In this document: piece after piece, positions 9,601 to 17,335 of the stretch
Layout of the letters: each line of letters opens with the position of its first letter
Numbering within the stretch: position 1 is the first letter of the stretch
NCBI GenBank assembly: GCA_041200185.1
Contig: CP165730.1
Coordinates: 1,178,001 to 1,242,000 of the forward strand
Source of the DNA: G041200185 sp041200185
Lineage (GTDB): Bacteria > Pseudomonadota > Alphaproteobacteria > BNTO01
Reading direction: 5' to 3'
DNA length: 64,000 nucleotides
The notes under the pieces: model-generated
Told to the model about the DNA's origin: nothing
What the model saw: the letters and a program-made list of their open reading frames with translations, nothing else
Databases searched by the model: none
Program-made: the position numbers and the translations under genes

Positions 9601-9627
9601 AATGGAAATGACGTCGTTTGTTGTCAT
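6607..9627 (-). CDS. uvrA: Excinuclease ABC subunit A
   Basis: A 1006-residue UvrA, the damage-sensing ABC ATPase of nucleotide excision repair, which loads UvrB on lesions. Both Walker A motifs are present (GVSGSGKSSLAFDTL near residue 35 and GVSGSGKSSLVEG near 700), with ABC signatures LSGGESQRIRLA and LSGGEAQRIKLA. The zinc modules are CPKCNGLG with CTACHGRR, and CEACQGDG with CDQCHGQRYN. The protein is about 60 residues longer than E. coli UvrA because of a basic, low-complexity insert between the two ATPase halves (about 610-665). It ends with the usual TGAYLKKYL tail and TGA. It stands alone, divergent from the coiled-coil cluster. Confidence 0.97.
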   Translation of the reverse strand: MTTNDVISIRGARTHNLKNVSLDIPRNRFVVITGVSGSGKSSLAFDTLYAEGQRRYVDSLSSYARQFLQVVDKPDVDTIDGLSPAISIDQKSRSTNPRSTVGTVTEIYDYLRLLFARVGVPYSPATGLPIEAQSVDQMAERIAQLPPNTKFYLLSPVIRERKGEYRKDIQEYKKQGFQRIMVDGKIYALESVPPLGRYDKHVLALVVDRLVVPPAPSAMPPWMTRLRASLETALKLSDGLVWVKKAHAEDGQDGDKEMMILSEKFACPVSGFSLEEIEPRLFSFNNPQGACPKCNGLGFENTFDPHLAIDWSRSLKQGAVTCLTDNAMSIYRMPSLRRYYQLLLEAIAKQFDFSAMVPFRDLPEKAQQLILYGTGDVPVPLTLPTALKDYKFNKPFEGVLPLLSRRYREADNETLLGLLEPLQKVTECTACHGRRLRPEALCVKVHGLNITEVTDFSVGQALKWFENLPQHLTPKQQKIAEKVIQEILSRLRFLKDVGLDYLTLSRNSATLSGGESQRIRLASQIGSGLTGVLYVLDEPSIGLHQRDNDRLLQTICHLRDLQNTVVVVEHDEDAIRTADWVVDMGPLAGVGGGKVIAAGQVDDLLASKESLTGAYLSGRRKIEVPRIRRPIDLASKDLPAKKTTRLVCSAKKNSEAWRGQSDRPEEWGRVPWIRLKGVNLHNLKNVAVDFPLGRFVCVTGVSGSGKSSLVEGCLVPNLARSINREELDTVVCAQLSGSESVDKIIHIDQSQIGRTPRSNPATYIGCFTAIREWFADLPEAKARGYTPGRFSFNIKGGRCEACQGDGVLKIEMHFLPDVYVECDQCHGQRYNQETLAIQYKGKSIADVLTMTIDEAVTFFENNNAIWSKLRKLQEVGLGYLSVGHPATLLSGGEAQRIKLAKELCRKATGRTLYVLDEPTTGLHFEDIRKLIEVLNRLVDQGNSMVIIEHNLDVIKVADWIIDLGPEGGDGGGQVIAEGTPEDVAKNPHSYTGAYLKKYLRRRPTKG

Positions 9628-10022
9628 TTTTAGTCACAATTGATCGACTCTCGAACGGGCCATTTTACCAAAACTCCCTGTTTTGCGGAAGAAAGAGGGA
9701 TCATTACAACGTCACATTCTCCCCGTTGGAATCACTACGCGAAAGCTTGGAGAAGATACCTGTTTTGTCAGAATTCCACTCAACGCCCCGCCTTTAAAAG
9801 GAAAGCCTCATCCGCCACAGTTCTATCCTATTACTCATAACTCTTTGTAACAGCTGTCTGCTTCAGGAACCAAAAACAAAACACCATTTTAGGATATGGC
9901 TATTTGCATAAAATTTCAATAAAAATGTTTGCATTCACCTCCGTTTTCGGCTAGTGTGCAGGTAGATCGTGGGAGGTCAGACTCCTCGACTCGGAGCCTG
10001 ACAAGAATAGGAGGGCTTGGTT
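9628..10022 (+). other. Divergent intergenic region between uvrA and the coiled-coil cluster
   Basis: No gene seen. It should hold the uvrA promoter (minus strand) and the cluster promoter (plus strand). An AT-rich stretch with two TTTGCAT copies lies near 9900-9935. A GACTC/GAGTC inverted repeat (near 9980-9994) lies just before the AGGAGGG ribosome-binding site of the first cluster gene. No consensus promoter could be fixed by eye. Confidence 0.3.
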
Positions 10023-10727
10023 ATGAACACAATCTTGAAGTATGGGGTCATTCTCAGCTGCGGAAGCGTCTTGGGGTTAACAGCCTCTTGGGCGAGTGAG
10101 GAACAGAAAACGCCTCAACCTGGTGAGGTGGAGAGTGCGATGTCTCAGCCAACCTTTGTCTCAATCGGTGAGGTGCAGGTACAGAAAGGGATTTTGCCCG
10201 AGGAAACTTTGCGGGCTCTGCAAGAACAGCAGGAAAAGCAAAAGGAGCAGATTGAAAAACTGTTGAGTGATTATCAGATAATGAAGGCAAGAGAGGAACA
10301 AGCGACGAAGAAAATGAAGGAAGAAATTCTTCCAAAGGCTCAATGGTTATCTGAACACAAATATCTGGAGGAAGGGGCCGAGAAGAAATTAACCTGGAGT
10401 GAGATCCTCCTGTTCCACCATTTTGCTGCGGAAAACAACAGCCTATTGGAGCAAATTAAAGCTGCACGCTTGGAAACTGAAAATGCTCGTAAAGAGATTG
10501 GAGCTCTAAAAGCGGCTTATTCAAAGAATTTTTCCCTCCTCAGGCAGGAGCCATACGCGCTTTCTAATTTGAACGATCGATGTGATACCTTGGCCAGAGA
10601 GAATGAGGATCTGATACATAATTATGATCGATTGAAGCGTGACTATGATCGTCTAATTGCTCAGGGTGTCATTGCCGATACGTTGACATCGGCGAGTGGT
10701 TGTTCCACACTCAACGAGTGGGCATGA
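10023..10727 (+). CDS. Secreted coiled-coil protein
   Basis: A 234-residue protein with a signal peptide (MNTILKYGVILSCGSVLGL, cleavage expected near SWAS-EEQ), then a long Glu/Lys/Gln-rich helical region (about 70-215) with heptad-like spacing, broken by a short segment around residues 105-135. No family is recognised. AGGAGGG ends eight bases before ATG 10023; a TTG at 10017 in frame is less likely. It is the first gene of a run of five exported small helical proteins in the same direction. It ends 13 bases before the start of the next, so the two are probably co-transcribed. A surface, periplasmic or host-directed structural role is only a guess. Confidence 0.7.
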   Translation: MNTILKYGVILSCGSVLGLTASWASEEQKTPQPGEVESAMSQPTFVSIGEVQVQKGILPEETLRALQEQQEKQKEQIEKLLSDYQIMKAREEQATKKMKEEILPKAQWLSEHKYLEEGAEKKLTWSEILLFHHFAAENNSLLEQIKAARLETENARKEIGALKAAYSKNFSLLRQEPYALSNLNDRCDTLARENEDLIHNYDRLKRDYDRLIAQGVIADTLTSASGCSTLNEWA

Positions 10728-10740
10728 TAAAGGAGGGGCT

Positions 10741-11244
10741 ATGGAGAACAAGTTTATGGTTGCAGCTGCTGCTTGTTGCGTTCTTGTAACGGGAGCAGTT
10801 GAGTCGTCGTCTAAGAGAGACTTATTGGAAAGGGATCCGTTGTGGGCAGAGCAGAAGGTCATTCAGGATAAGTTAGATAGGGTCCGGGATGAGTTCCATT
10901 TGAAAAACAAAGAGATGGTGGGAGAGATACACCAGAAATCGATGCGTTGTAAGGAACTAGAGGCAGCGAATAGGGCTTTAAAGGCTGAAACCTTGCAGGA
11001 TCATAAAGGCAGGGAGGGTAGCGATTGGGCTGACAGCGTGATGAGTGCTGTCGAGTTGAGCCTTGAGCTCGAGATGGCATATAAAGACTACATAGATAGC
11101 ATTGATAAATATGGGGCTTCGCGGGTGGAGTTTTATGCTCGTCTCTACGAATTGGAAGAGAAACTTAGAAGTGTTAGAGAAGAAATCATAGGAAAATATA
11201 AGCTTAAAATAAAAATAATGTCTTATAGTTGGCTTCCATATTAG
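10741..11244 (+). CDS. Secreted coiled-coil protein
   Basis: A 167-residue exported protein. The signal peptide is short, with VAAAACCVLVTGAVES and cleavage near residue 20. The mature part is almost entirely charged helix (Glu/Lys/Arg-rich, residues 30-160) with coiled-coil character and the repeated pattern LEAANRALKAE. AAGGAGG at 10730-10736 fixes ATG 10741; the frame is open upstream but overlaps the previous gene. It follows the previous coiled-coil gene directly and is closed by the strong hairpin at 11256. No homologue is recognised. Confidence 0.7.
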   Translation: MENKFMVAAAACCVLVTGAVESSSKRDLLERDPLWAEQKVIQDKLDRVRDEFHLKNKEMVGEIHQKSMRCKELEAANRALKAETLQDHKGREGSDWADSVMSAVELSLELEMAYKDYIDSIDKYGASRVEFYARLYELEEKLRSVREEIIGKYKLKIKIMSYSWLPY

Positions 11245-11348
11245 TTCTTACTCAGAGAGAGGAGGCTTGACCTCCTCTCTTTTTCTGTGCTCAACTTATT
11301 CCTGTGAGGGGGAAGTTTTTAGGGGGTTTCGACCATGAAATTCGGTCG
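11241..11348 (+). repeat. Duplicated terminator-leader-start unit, copy 1
   Basis: About 105 bases running from TTAGTTCTTACTC through a terminator hairpin, the phrase TGTGCTCAACTTAT, an AGGGGG ribosome-binding site and the first codons MKFGR of the next gene. Copy 2 at 11753-11856 is nearly identical. The terminator part recurs a third time at 12884-12911. Confidence 0.85.
11256..11284 (+). terminator. Factor-independent terminator
   Basis: AGAGAGGAGG pairs perfectly with CCTCCTCTCT around the loop CTTGA and is followed by a T-run. It closes the two-gene unit 10023-11244. Confidence 0.9.
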
Positions 11349-11730
11349 CTTATACAGTATGGCTTTTGTTTGTTGTGGAGCTCAGTCGCTTTGTGCTAGC
11401 GAGGTGGATCTATCTTGTACGCTTGAGAGTCCAGGGGCTCAACAGTTACTACAGATAGTTACTTCAGATTCGTCGCTTGATACTGTCAAGAAGGCTCTTC
11501 ATGAGTTTTCAAAACAGAATTCAGAACAGAATATAATCAATCCTAGGAAAGATTCTAGTGGGACTTTGTATCAACATCTAAGTGTTTTGAAGGATCTGGT
11601 GAACATCCAAGCATGTCTGCAAAATAAACAACAACGTGAATTAGACGCGATAATGAAGTGGGCTGATGAACTTACCGCGAGTCCGCAGCAGAGAAAGCTA
11701 GAGATTACGCAAAATAAGAACGAGGGCTAG
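11335..11730 (+). CDS. Small secreted protein of the MKFGR family
   Basis: A 131-residue exported protein. It begins MKFGRLYSMAF with a signal peptide cleaved near CASEV. The mature chain has a predicted helical C-terminal half (LSVLKDLVNIQACLQNKQQ) and a Gln/Asn/Lys-rich end. The leader and first codons are duplicated in the next gene (11843), so the two share a recent copying event, but the mature parts have diverged completely. The start is set by AGGGGG upstream. Function unknown. Confidence 0.65.
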   Translation: MKFGRLYSMAFVCCGAQSLCASEVDLSCTLESPGAQQLLQIVTSDSSLDTVKKALHEFSKQNSEQNIINPRKDSSGTLYQHLSVLKDLVNIQACLQNKQQRELDAIMKWADELTASPQQRKLEITQNKNEG

Positions 11731-11752
11731 TGCCTTATAGGCTACAGCCGTG

Positions 11753-11856
11753 TTAGTTCTTACTCGGAGAGGGGGCTTGACCTCCTCTCTTTTCCTGTGC
11801 TCAACTTATCTTGTGCGGGGGAAATTTTAGGGGGTTTCGACCATGAAATTCGGTCG
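11753..11856 (+). repeat. Duplicated terminator-leader-start unit, copy 2
   Basis: Near-identical to 11241-11348, again ending in the codons MKFGR. It places a terminator, a Shine-Dalgarno sequence and a signal-peptide start in front of a new reading frame. Confidence 0.85.
11767..11793 (+). terminator. Factor-independent terminator, second copy
   Basis: GAGAGGGGG pairs with CCTCCTCTC through one G-T wobble around CTTGA, followed by a T-run. It closes the gene 11335-11730. Confidence 0.85.
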
Positions 11857-12085
11857 TATTGTTGTTAGTTTAGCGTTTGTTACGTCGGCGTGTTCCTACG
11901 CTAGTCACGAAAAACCGCAAGATGAAATTCAGGACGTCTTTTTGAGGATTTCACACAATCTAGGCGAATATCTAGTCCAGTCGAAGAAAGACAGGGAGAT
12001 AATGCAAGAACTCCGCACGAAACTTGAAGAGGATTGCCGGACAGAGCAGGCTCGTCTCTATGAAGCGGCGGAGTTGGTTCGGTGA
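11843..12085 (+). CDS. Small secreted helical protein, probably truncated by a TGA
   Basis: An 80-residue frame with a MKFGRIVVSLAF signal peptide (cleavage near YASHE), then a charged helix. It stops at a TGA (12083-12085), but the same frame continues at once for 35 codons to 12192 with the same charged coiled-coil composition (LERRIEQLKSAEKEQ). The protein therefore looks like a 116-residue original cut by a nonsense codon. Alternatively, the ATG directly after the TGA restarts translation. Function unknown. Confidence 0.55.
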   Translation: MKFGRIVVSLAFVTSACSYASHEKPQDEIQDVFLRISHNLGEYLVQSKKDREIMQELRTKLEEDCRTEQARLYEAAELVR

Positions 12086-12192
12086 ATGGGAGCGTCCTCT
12101 CGGTGCATTGAGATGCTTGAAAGACGCATAGAACAGCTCAAGAGCGCCGAAAAGGAACAGTCGCAGCAGCCGTCTCAGTCGAAAAGTAACTA
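12086..12192 (+). pseudogene. In-frame remainder of the preceding coiled-coil gene
   Basis: Thirty-five codons in the same frame as 11843-12085, starting with ATG right after its TGA. They encode a Glu/Lys/Gln-rich helix and a Ser/Gln-rich tail. There is no ribosome-binding site of its own. Confidence 0.45.
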
Positions 12193-12230
12193 AGCTTGAT
12201 ATACCTGGAATTATGAAGAGGAGTAAGAAA

Positions 12231-12860
12231 ATGAAAGTTATGAATGTTTATCGTTGTTTGCCGTTTCTTATGTTGGCCGTAGGAACTGCACGAGGGAGTG
12301 TGGAAGAGATCAAAAAGTTCGATCCAGATATAGAGGAGTATTTGAGTAAGCGTCCCAAAATGCGTCCGCTGTTTGAGAAGGCGACACCTGAGAAGATTGA
12401 GAGGTGGAGACAATGTAACCAGCGTTTTGATGAACTCGATAAGGAGAGAGAGGAGGTCAGAGAAGAGTACCTCAAAATTGAGGATGAATACAAAGAGATT
12501 AATAAACTTTGGGACGAAAACAACGACTTGTATCGACGCCTTAATGAGCTAAGAGGAGAGAGGTTAAAACGCTCGCAAGATATGATCAAAAATGAGAGCT
12601 CTGGGCTGTATTTTGAAGGGAATCTGTGTATAGATTGCTCAAAGGATTACCCTTATAAATTAAGTACCGATCTTTGGGATATCTTTCCATCCCTTAAAGA
12701 GAGCGCACTTCAAAAGCGAATTTCTGAGAATTATGCTCAGGAAAGTGAACGTCGGAAGGCGCTTAATGAGAGAAGAGCTGTCTTAGACCAAAGAGACAAA
12801 GAGATTGATGCGAAATACGATAAAGTCTTGCAGGAATACGGCATTCTACCCAAACATTGA
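12231..12860 (+). CDS. Secreted coiled-coil protein
   Basis: A 209-residue exported protein: a signal peptide (CLPFLMLAVGTARGS), then two strongly charged helical segments (about 55-120 and 165-205) on either side of a compact middle piece holding a CIDC pair (about 140) and aromatic residues. GAGGAG before ATG 12231 supports this start over the ATG at 12213. It is the last member of the coiled-coil cluster and is closed by the third copy of the cluster terminator. No family is recognised. Confidence 0.7.
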   Translation: MKVMNVYRCLPFLMLAVGTARGSVEEIKKFDPDIEEYLSKRPKMRPLFEKATPEKIERWRQCNQRFDELDKEREEVREEYLKIEDEYKEINKLWDENNDLYRRLNELRGERLKRSQDMIKNESSGLYFEGNLCIDCSKDYPYKLSTDLWDIFPSLKESALQKRISENYAQESERRKALNERRAVLDQRDKEIDAKYDKVLQEYGILPKH

Positions 12861-12883
12861 GATAAGGTCTCTTAAAAGGCGAG

Positions 12884-12911
12884 GAGAGGAGAGCTTGCCC
12901 CCTCTCTTTTT
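12884..12911 (+). terminator. Factor-independent terminator, third copy
   Basis: GAGAGG pairs with CCTCTC, with a purine-rich inner part, then TTTTTC and the phrase TGTGCTCAAC shared with the two other copies. Confidence 0.8.
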
Positions 12912-13082
12912 CTGTGCTCAACAGGTACACCGGCTCGCCTTGTTTTTCCCATACCGTTCGGGTTAAAAATCAGCTTCGAGTTCACAGTAAGATCGTGGTT
13001 TTGATGCAACCCACGAAATCGAGCGCGGCTCGTGTAGAGGTTTCTGTAAGCAGGGAGGAGTGAATTTTCTGAAGCAAAGTTA

Positions 13083-14324
13083 TTACCCACAAGAACTTTC
13101 TTTCCCTTTCCGTTTCCTCCTTTCCCAATGACTAATGACGAGCGTACACGACGCATCGCCCAAGACGTTAAGGCACGACCGTCCCATGTCGAACACCTTG
13201 TCGATCCCCATAATGAGGCCAATGCCCGCTACGGGAAGCCCCACGCTTTCGAGAACCATGGCCAACATAATAGGCCCCGCTCCTGAAACACCGGCTGTAC
13301 CAATAGACGCCAACGTTGCCGTGAGGACAATGGATATCATCTGTCCTAACGTGAGGGTAATTCCATAGCAGCAAGCAATGAAAACAGAGACAACGCCCAT
13401 ATAGATGGCTGTTCCGTCCATGTTAAGGGTCGCTCCCAAGGGAAGAACAAACGAACTTACGGTGTTGTCAGCTCCTAAAGATTTCGAGCATTCCTTCGTG
13501 AGGGGTAAAGTTGCTAAAGAGCTTGTACTTGTAAAGGCGAAGACCATTGCCGGGAACATCCCCCGGAAAAAAGCTCGCGGGCTCAGGCCACCAAGTCCTT
13601 TGACGGCTGCCGAGTAGACAACAAGAACGTGGAGCGCATAGGCCAAGTAGGCGACACCCAGAACGACCGCAAGAGGCCCTAAGAAGGAAGGCCCGTTAAG
13701 GACAATGACTTCACTCATGAGGCAAAAGACGCCGAGAGGCGTGATCTTAATGATCATCATCATCACGTTCAAAAACACATCTTGAAGACTGTGAAACCAC
13801 TGGGCTGCTGCTTGACCTTTGTCTTCCGCCATCAAAATGCCGGCACCTAGAAAAAGGGCAATAACAATCACCTGCAACATGTTGGCACTGAAGAAGGCCG
13901 CCCACATGTTCGACGGAAAAATTTTAATCAACACCTCAGTCCAGTGCGTTGAGGGCGCTTCAAAGGTCGCCTCCGTCGTCTCCAGAACGGGGAAAAAGTC
14001 TTTGAAAAGCTGCGCGACCGCTAAGCCAATGATAATGGCAACGGCTGTCGTAAGAAGGTAATAAACCAACGTCTTCAGGCCGATATCCCCCACTTTTTTC
14101 ACGTTTTCGAGGGAGATCATCCCACAGATAATAGACAGGAGGACAATGGGCACCACAATGAACTTCAGCAAGTTCACGAAAATGACACCAAAGGGGTGGA
14201 TATATGTCAAAACAAGTGAAGCCTTCCCAAGCGCGGCAGCTAACCACCCGAGGGCGCACCCCAACACCATGGCGAGGAAAACGAGACTTCCAAGACTCCA
14301 ACCTTTTTTCTTGGACGAAACCAT
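13083..14324 (-). CDS. Dicarboxylate/amino acid:cation symporter (DAACS family)
   Basis: A 413-residue transporter of the glutamate/aspartate/C4-dicarboxylate family (GltP/DctA type), which takes up anionic substrate with Na+ or H+ across the inner membrane. Eight membrane helices are expected. The family signatures are intact: the serine-rich re-entrant loop TSTSSLATLP (about 270-280), NMDGTAIY (about 303) and the GTAGVSGAGPIM second loop. AGGAG precedes the ATG. It follows prfA by ten bases on the minus strand, so it lies at the end of a hisS-prfA-transporter unit. Compare the diverged paralogue at 28528-29871, which lacks the NMDGT site. Uptake of host amino or dicarboxylic acids is a likely role. 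Confidence 0.9.
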   Translation of the reverse strand: MVSSKKKGWSLGSLVFLAMVLGCALGWLAAALGKASLVLTYIHPFGVIFVNLLKFIVVPIVLLSIICGMISLENVKKVGDIGLKTLVYYLLTTAVAIIIGLAVAQLFKDFFPVLETTEATFEAPSTHWTEVLIKIFPSNMWAAFFSANMLQVIVIALFLGAGILMAEDKGQAAAQWFHSLQDVFLNVMMMIIKITPLGVFCLMSEVIVLNGPSFLGPLAVVLGVAYLAYALHVLVVYSAAVKGLGGLSPRAFFRGMFPAMVFAFTSTSSLATLPLTKECSKSLGADNTVSSFVLPLGATLNMDGTAIYMGVVSVFIACCYGITLTLGQMISIVLTATLASIGTAGVSGAGPIMLAMVLESVGLPVAGIGLIMGIDKVFDMGRSCLNVLGDASCTLVISHWERRKRKGKESSCG

Positions 14325-14334
14325 AACAAGACTC

Positions 14335-15423
14335 CTATTCGTTCAGCTGAGAGTCCGCGGACAAAAGAGCCGCCTGGTGCTCCACAATAAGCGGGTCAAT
14401 GACCTCATCCAAGGCACTTCCCTCCAGAACAAGAGCGAGCTTGTAGAGGGTCAGGTTGATCCTGTGGTCCGTCACTCTCCCCTGCGGGAAATTGTAGGTG
14501 CGAATCCGCTCTGAGCGGTCCCCGCGCCCCACCTGGCTTTTACGTTCTGCCGCTCGTTCGGCATTTTTCTTCTCATTTTCAAGGTCATACAACCGAGCCC
14601 TCAAAATCTTCATGGCCTTGGCTTTGTTTTTGTGCTGAGAACGGTCGTCCTGCTGCGTCACCACCAATCCCGTCGGGATGTGCGTAATGCGGATGGCACT
14701 TTCCGTCTTGTTAATATGCTGCCCACCAGCTCCACTTGCCCTAAAGACGTCAATTTGGAGATCCTTGTCGTCAATGACAATGTCTACATCCTCTGCTTCT
14801 GGAAGAACGGCCACGGTAGCTGCCGACGTATGAATCCGTCCGCTAGCTTCGGTTTCAGGGACTCTCTGGACTCTGTGGACACCGGACTCGAACTTAAGCC
14901 TGGAGAAAACATCCGTCCCCGTAATAGACACGGTCGCCTCACGAAGAGACCCTGCCCCCGTTTCGTTGCTGCTGAGAAGTTCAAACTGCCACCCTTTAAG
15001 GGCGGCGTAACGTTGGTACATTCGTAGCAAATCCGCGGCGAAAAGACCTGCTTCGTCGCCTCCCGTTCCCGCCCTGACCTCCAAAATGACGTTTCGGGAG
15101 TCATCGTGGTCCTTCGGAAGAAGCATAAGGCGAATGACATGATTCTTGTCGGCGATTTCCTTTTTGAGGCGCTCAATATCAGTCTGAGCCATATCTTTAA
15201 GCTCAGGATCAAGATCAGGGTCTGCCAAAAGAGTGTGGCTATCTTCCAGTTCTTTTTCGGCTTTTCTCAGATCACGGATCACCTCAGCAACCTTTGAAAG
15301 TTCCGAAAATTCCTTGGAAAGGCGCGCCATTTCCTCTTGGCTTAAAGCCGTCACATTTTCCAAACTGGTCCGGATAGTCTCACAGCGGCTGAGAACTTGG
15401 TCTAAACGTTCCTGAAACGACAT
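14335..15423 (-). CDS. prfA: Peptide chain release factor 1
   Basis: A 362-residue class I release factor that reads UAA and UAG and triggers peptide release. The catalytic GGQ is in SGAGGQHINKTESA (about 230). The C-terminal RIRTYNFPQGRVTDHRI is typical of RF1. The frame is open 37 codons upstream, but the true start is ATG 15423, which gives the usual N-terminus MSFQERLDQVLSRCE. This ATG overlaps the hisS stop as TAATG, so the two genes are coupled. RF1 is present and intact, so UAG is a working stop codon here, which matters for the amber codon in the Myb gene at 34048. Confidence 0.95.
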   Translation of the reverse strand: MSFQERLDQVLSRCETIRTSLENVTALSQEEMARLSKEFSELSKVAEVIRDLRKAEKELEDSHTLLADPDLDPELKDMAQTDIERLKKEIADKNHVIRLMLLPKDHDDSRNVILEVRAGTGGDEAGLFAADLLRMYQRYAALKGWQFELLSSNETGAGSLREATVSITGTDVFSRLKFESGVHRVQRVPETEASGRIHTSAATVAVLPEAEDVDIVIDDKDLQIDVFRASGAGGQHINKTESAIRITHIPTGLVVTQQDDRSQHKNKAKAMKILRARLYDLENEKKNAERAAERKSQVGRGDRSERIRTYNFPQGRVTDHRINLTLYKLALVLEGSALDEVIDPLIVEHQAALLSADSQLNE

Positions 15424-16739
15424 TAGTGGCCCTCCCGATTGTTGAGGGATGACACGAAGGCCAGCAAGTCTTTCTGAAGAACAACCTTTTCCTGTCCCTC
15501 TGGCAGGTTTGGAAAATCCGTCAGGCTCTTGCACCGTATTCCCTCTTTTTGACGCTCGTCTTGCCCAAGAATGAGCACACAGGCCACGCCCGATTTATGA
15601 GCGTATTTTAAGCGCTTCGACAAATCCCCTTCCGTTGGCAACAGCACGGGAAAAGCAAAGGCTTCTCGTAAACGTTGTGCGATTTTCCAAGCCTCAGCAA
15701 AATCCCCCTCTTCAGCGAAAAGCACACCAACTGTGAAGGGGGCCCGGTGCGGCTGAGGCACTAACAGCAAAAGTCGATCAATACCAAAAGCTGCGCCCGT
15801 CGCCGGAACAGGTGGCCCGCCCATGGATTGAATGAGGCCGTTATATCGTCCGCCACCTGCCACTGCGAGAGGAGGACTTTCCTCATCCAAAGCCGCTTTT
15901 AATTCGAAGGTTGTGTGGTCATAGTAATCCAGTCCGCGGACAAGGTGCGGATCGATCGTGAAGGTAATTCCCAGCTGCGATAATTCCTCCTTCACACGGT
16001 CAAAAAACCGTGCGGCATCAGGCGTTAAAAAGTCCAAAATCGACGGAGCATCTTCCATGAGTCGTTGATCTTGCGGATCTTTCGAATCCAGTACACGTAG
16101 CGGATTCGTTTGAAGCCTCCTTTGGCTGTCTGCGGACAATTCAGAAGCGTAACGTGATAAATGCTCCACCAAGGCTGTTTTGTAAGCTGCTCTTGAGTCG
16201 GCATCGCCTAACGAGTTCAAAAACAGCGTTGTCTGGGTAATCGACAAAGCCTTAAGGCTTTCGAAAAACAGAGCAATAATTTCAACATCACTCAAAGATG
16301 TTGAGGATCCCAGCGATTCAACGCCGAACTGATAAAACTGTCGATAGCGTCCCTTTTGAGGGCGGTCGTAACGGAACATCGGCCCCCAGTAGAACCACTT
16401 TTGTGGCAGGGTTTGGGTTAATTTCGCCGTCAAGAAAGCTCTGACAGCTGAGGCCGTTCCCTCTGGACGCAGGCTTAGTGACTGGTCGGAGCGATCTTGA
16501 AACGTGAACATCTCCTTTCCAACGACGTCGGTCTCTTCTCCCAATCCTCGTGCAAAGAGTGATGTAAACTCAACAATGGGGCTTTCTACAGGGCCAAAAC
16601 CGTGCCGCAAAGCGACGTCTCGCAAGACATCGACAACGTGGTAAAAATGCGCAGCGTCGGACCCTACGAAATCGCGCATTCCCCTTACGGGCCTCATGGC
16701 TTCTAACGAGCCTTTTTGTTCTTTGAATGATTCACTCAT
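15423..16739 (-). CDS. hisS: Histidyl-tRNA synthetase
   Basis: A 438-residue class II synthetase. Motif 2 appears as FRYDRPQKGRYRQFYQFG (about 119-136), the histidine-binding region as GLDYYDHTTFE and motif 3 as GAAFGIDRLLLL. The C-terminal anticodon-binding domain follows with the LLPTEGDLSKRLKYAHKSG pattern. The N-terminus begins with a short hydrophilic leader before the usual PVRGMRDF. It is the first gene of the hisS-prfA-symporter unit and lies 150 bases downstream of tRNA-Leu on the same strand. Confidence 0.96.
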   Translation of the reverse strand: MSESFKEQKGSLEAMRPVRGMRDFVGSDAAHFYHVVDVLRDVALRHGFGPVESPIVEFTSLFARGLGEETDVVGKEMFTFQDRSDQSLSLRPEGTASAVRAFLTAKLTQTLPQKWFYWGPMFRYDRPQKGRYRQFYQFGVESLGSSTSLSDVEIIALFFESLKALSITQTTLFLNSLGDADSRAAYKTALVEHLSRYASELSADSQRRLQTNPLRVLDSKDPQDQRLMEDAPSILDFLTPDAARFFDRVKEELSQLGITFTIDPHLVRGLDYYDHTTFELKAALDEESPPLAVAGGGRYNGLIQSMGGPPVPATGAAFGIDRLLLLVPQPHRAPFTVGVLFAEEGDFAEAWKIAQRLREAFAFPVLLPTEGDLSKRLKYAHKSGVACVLILGQDERQKEGIRCKSLTDFPNLPEGQEKVVLQKDLLAFVSSLNNREGH

Positions 16740-16893
16740 GGTGACCTCCTTTCTCTATACAGGTTTCACTTTACAGGTTTTTACTAGGTTATGTTAAGAG
16801 CTCTCCGTTGGAAAGCTCACGCTGAAGTGCTGGAATGCACTCTCTTTATAAGTATTGATGTGCTTTTATGTTTGATTTTGATGAAGTTTGAAA

Positions 16894-16980
16894 TGGTGCC
16901 CAAGAGAAGACTCGAACTTCCAAGAGGAAAACCTCACTAGTACCTGAAACTAGCGCGTCTACCAATTCCGCCACCTGGGC
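16894..16980 (-). tRNA. tRNA-Leu (anticodon CAG)
   Basis: A full cloverleaf on the minus strand, 87 bases including an encoded CCA. The acceptor stem GCCCAGG pairs with CTTGGGC through one G-T. The anticodon stem CTAGT/ACTAG holds the loop TTCAGGT, anticodon CAG. The long variable arm is that of a class II tRNA. The T-loop reads TTCGAGTC. Confidence 0.96.
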
Positions 16981-17206
16981 CTTACCGTCATCATTACAAT
17001 TCCTTGCAACTTTGTCAATTTTTGTGAAAGCCCATGATTTTGTCTGAAGATATAATTGAGTCAAACTTGAAGTCTATTGAGATGTTAAGTTGTATCTCAC
17101 AAAACGTCATGATCAAGAAAGTTTTGGACAAGTCTTCGAGCTTTTTTAAAAAATTAACGCCTCCTCCAAAGGGCGTTCATCTTTCCGCCATAAGGAAAAA
17201 ATAAGA

Positions 17207-17237
17207 TTGTCCACACAAAAATCTTGTGTAGTATAAA
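17207..17237 (+). promoter_or_regulatory. Possible promoter with inverted repeat upstream of a Myb-repeat gene
   Basis: TTGTCC (17207-17212) and TATAAA (17232-17237) are 19 bases apart. Between them lies a perfect ACACAA-AAATC-TTGTGT inverted repeat (17213-17229), placed where a repressor could block polymerase. It lies about 100 bases before the start at 17336. Confidence 0.35.
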
Positions 17238-17335
17238 TTAGGTTTGTTCAAGCAAAATACTTTTGTTTTTTGTTGAAAAATTGTCTATATATTTCAAGGG
17301 TATTTTGCTCAAATTTTTGGAAAAAAGAGGAGAGA

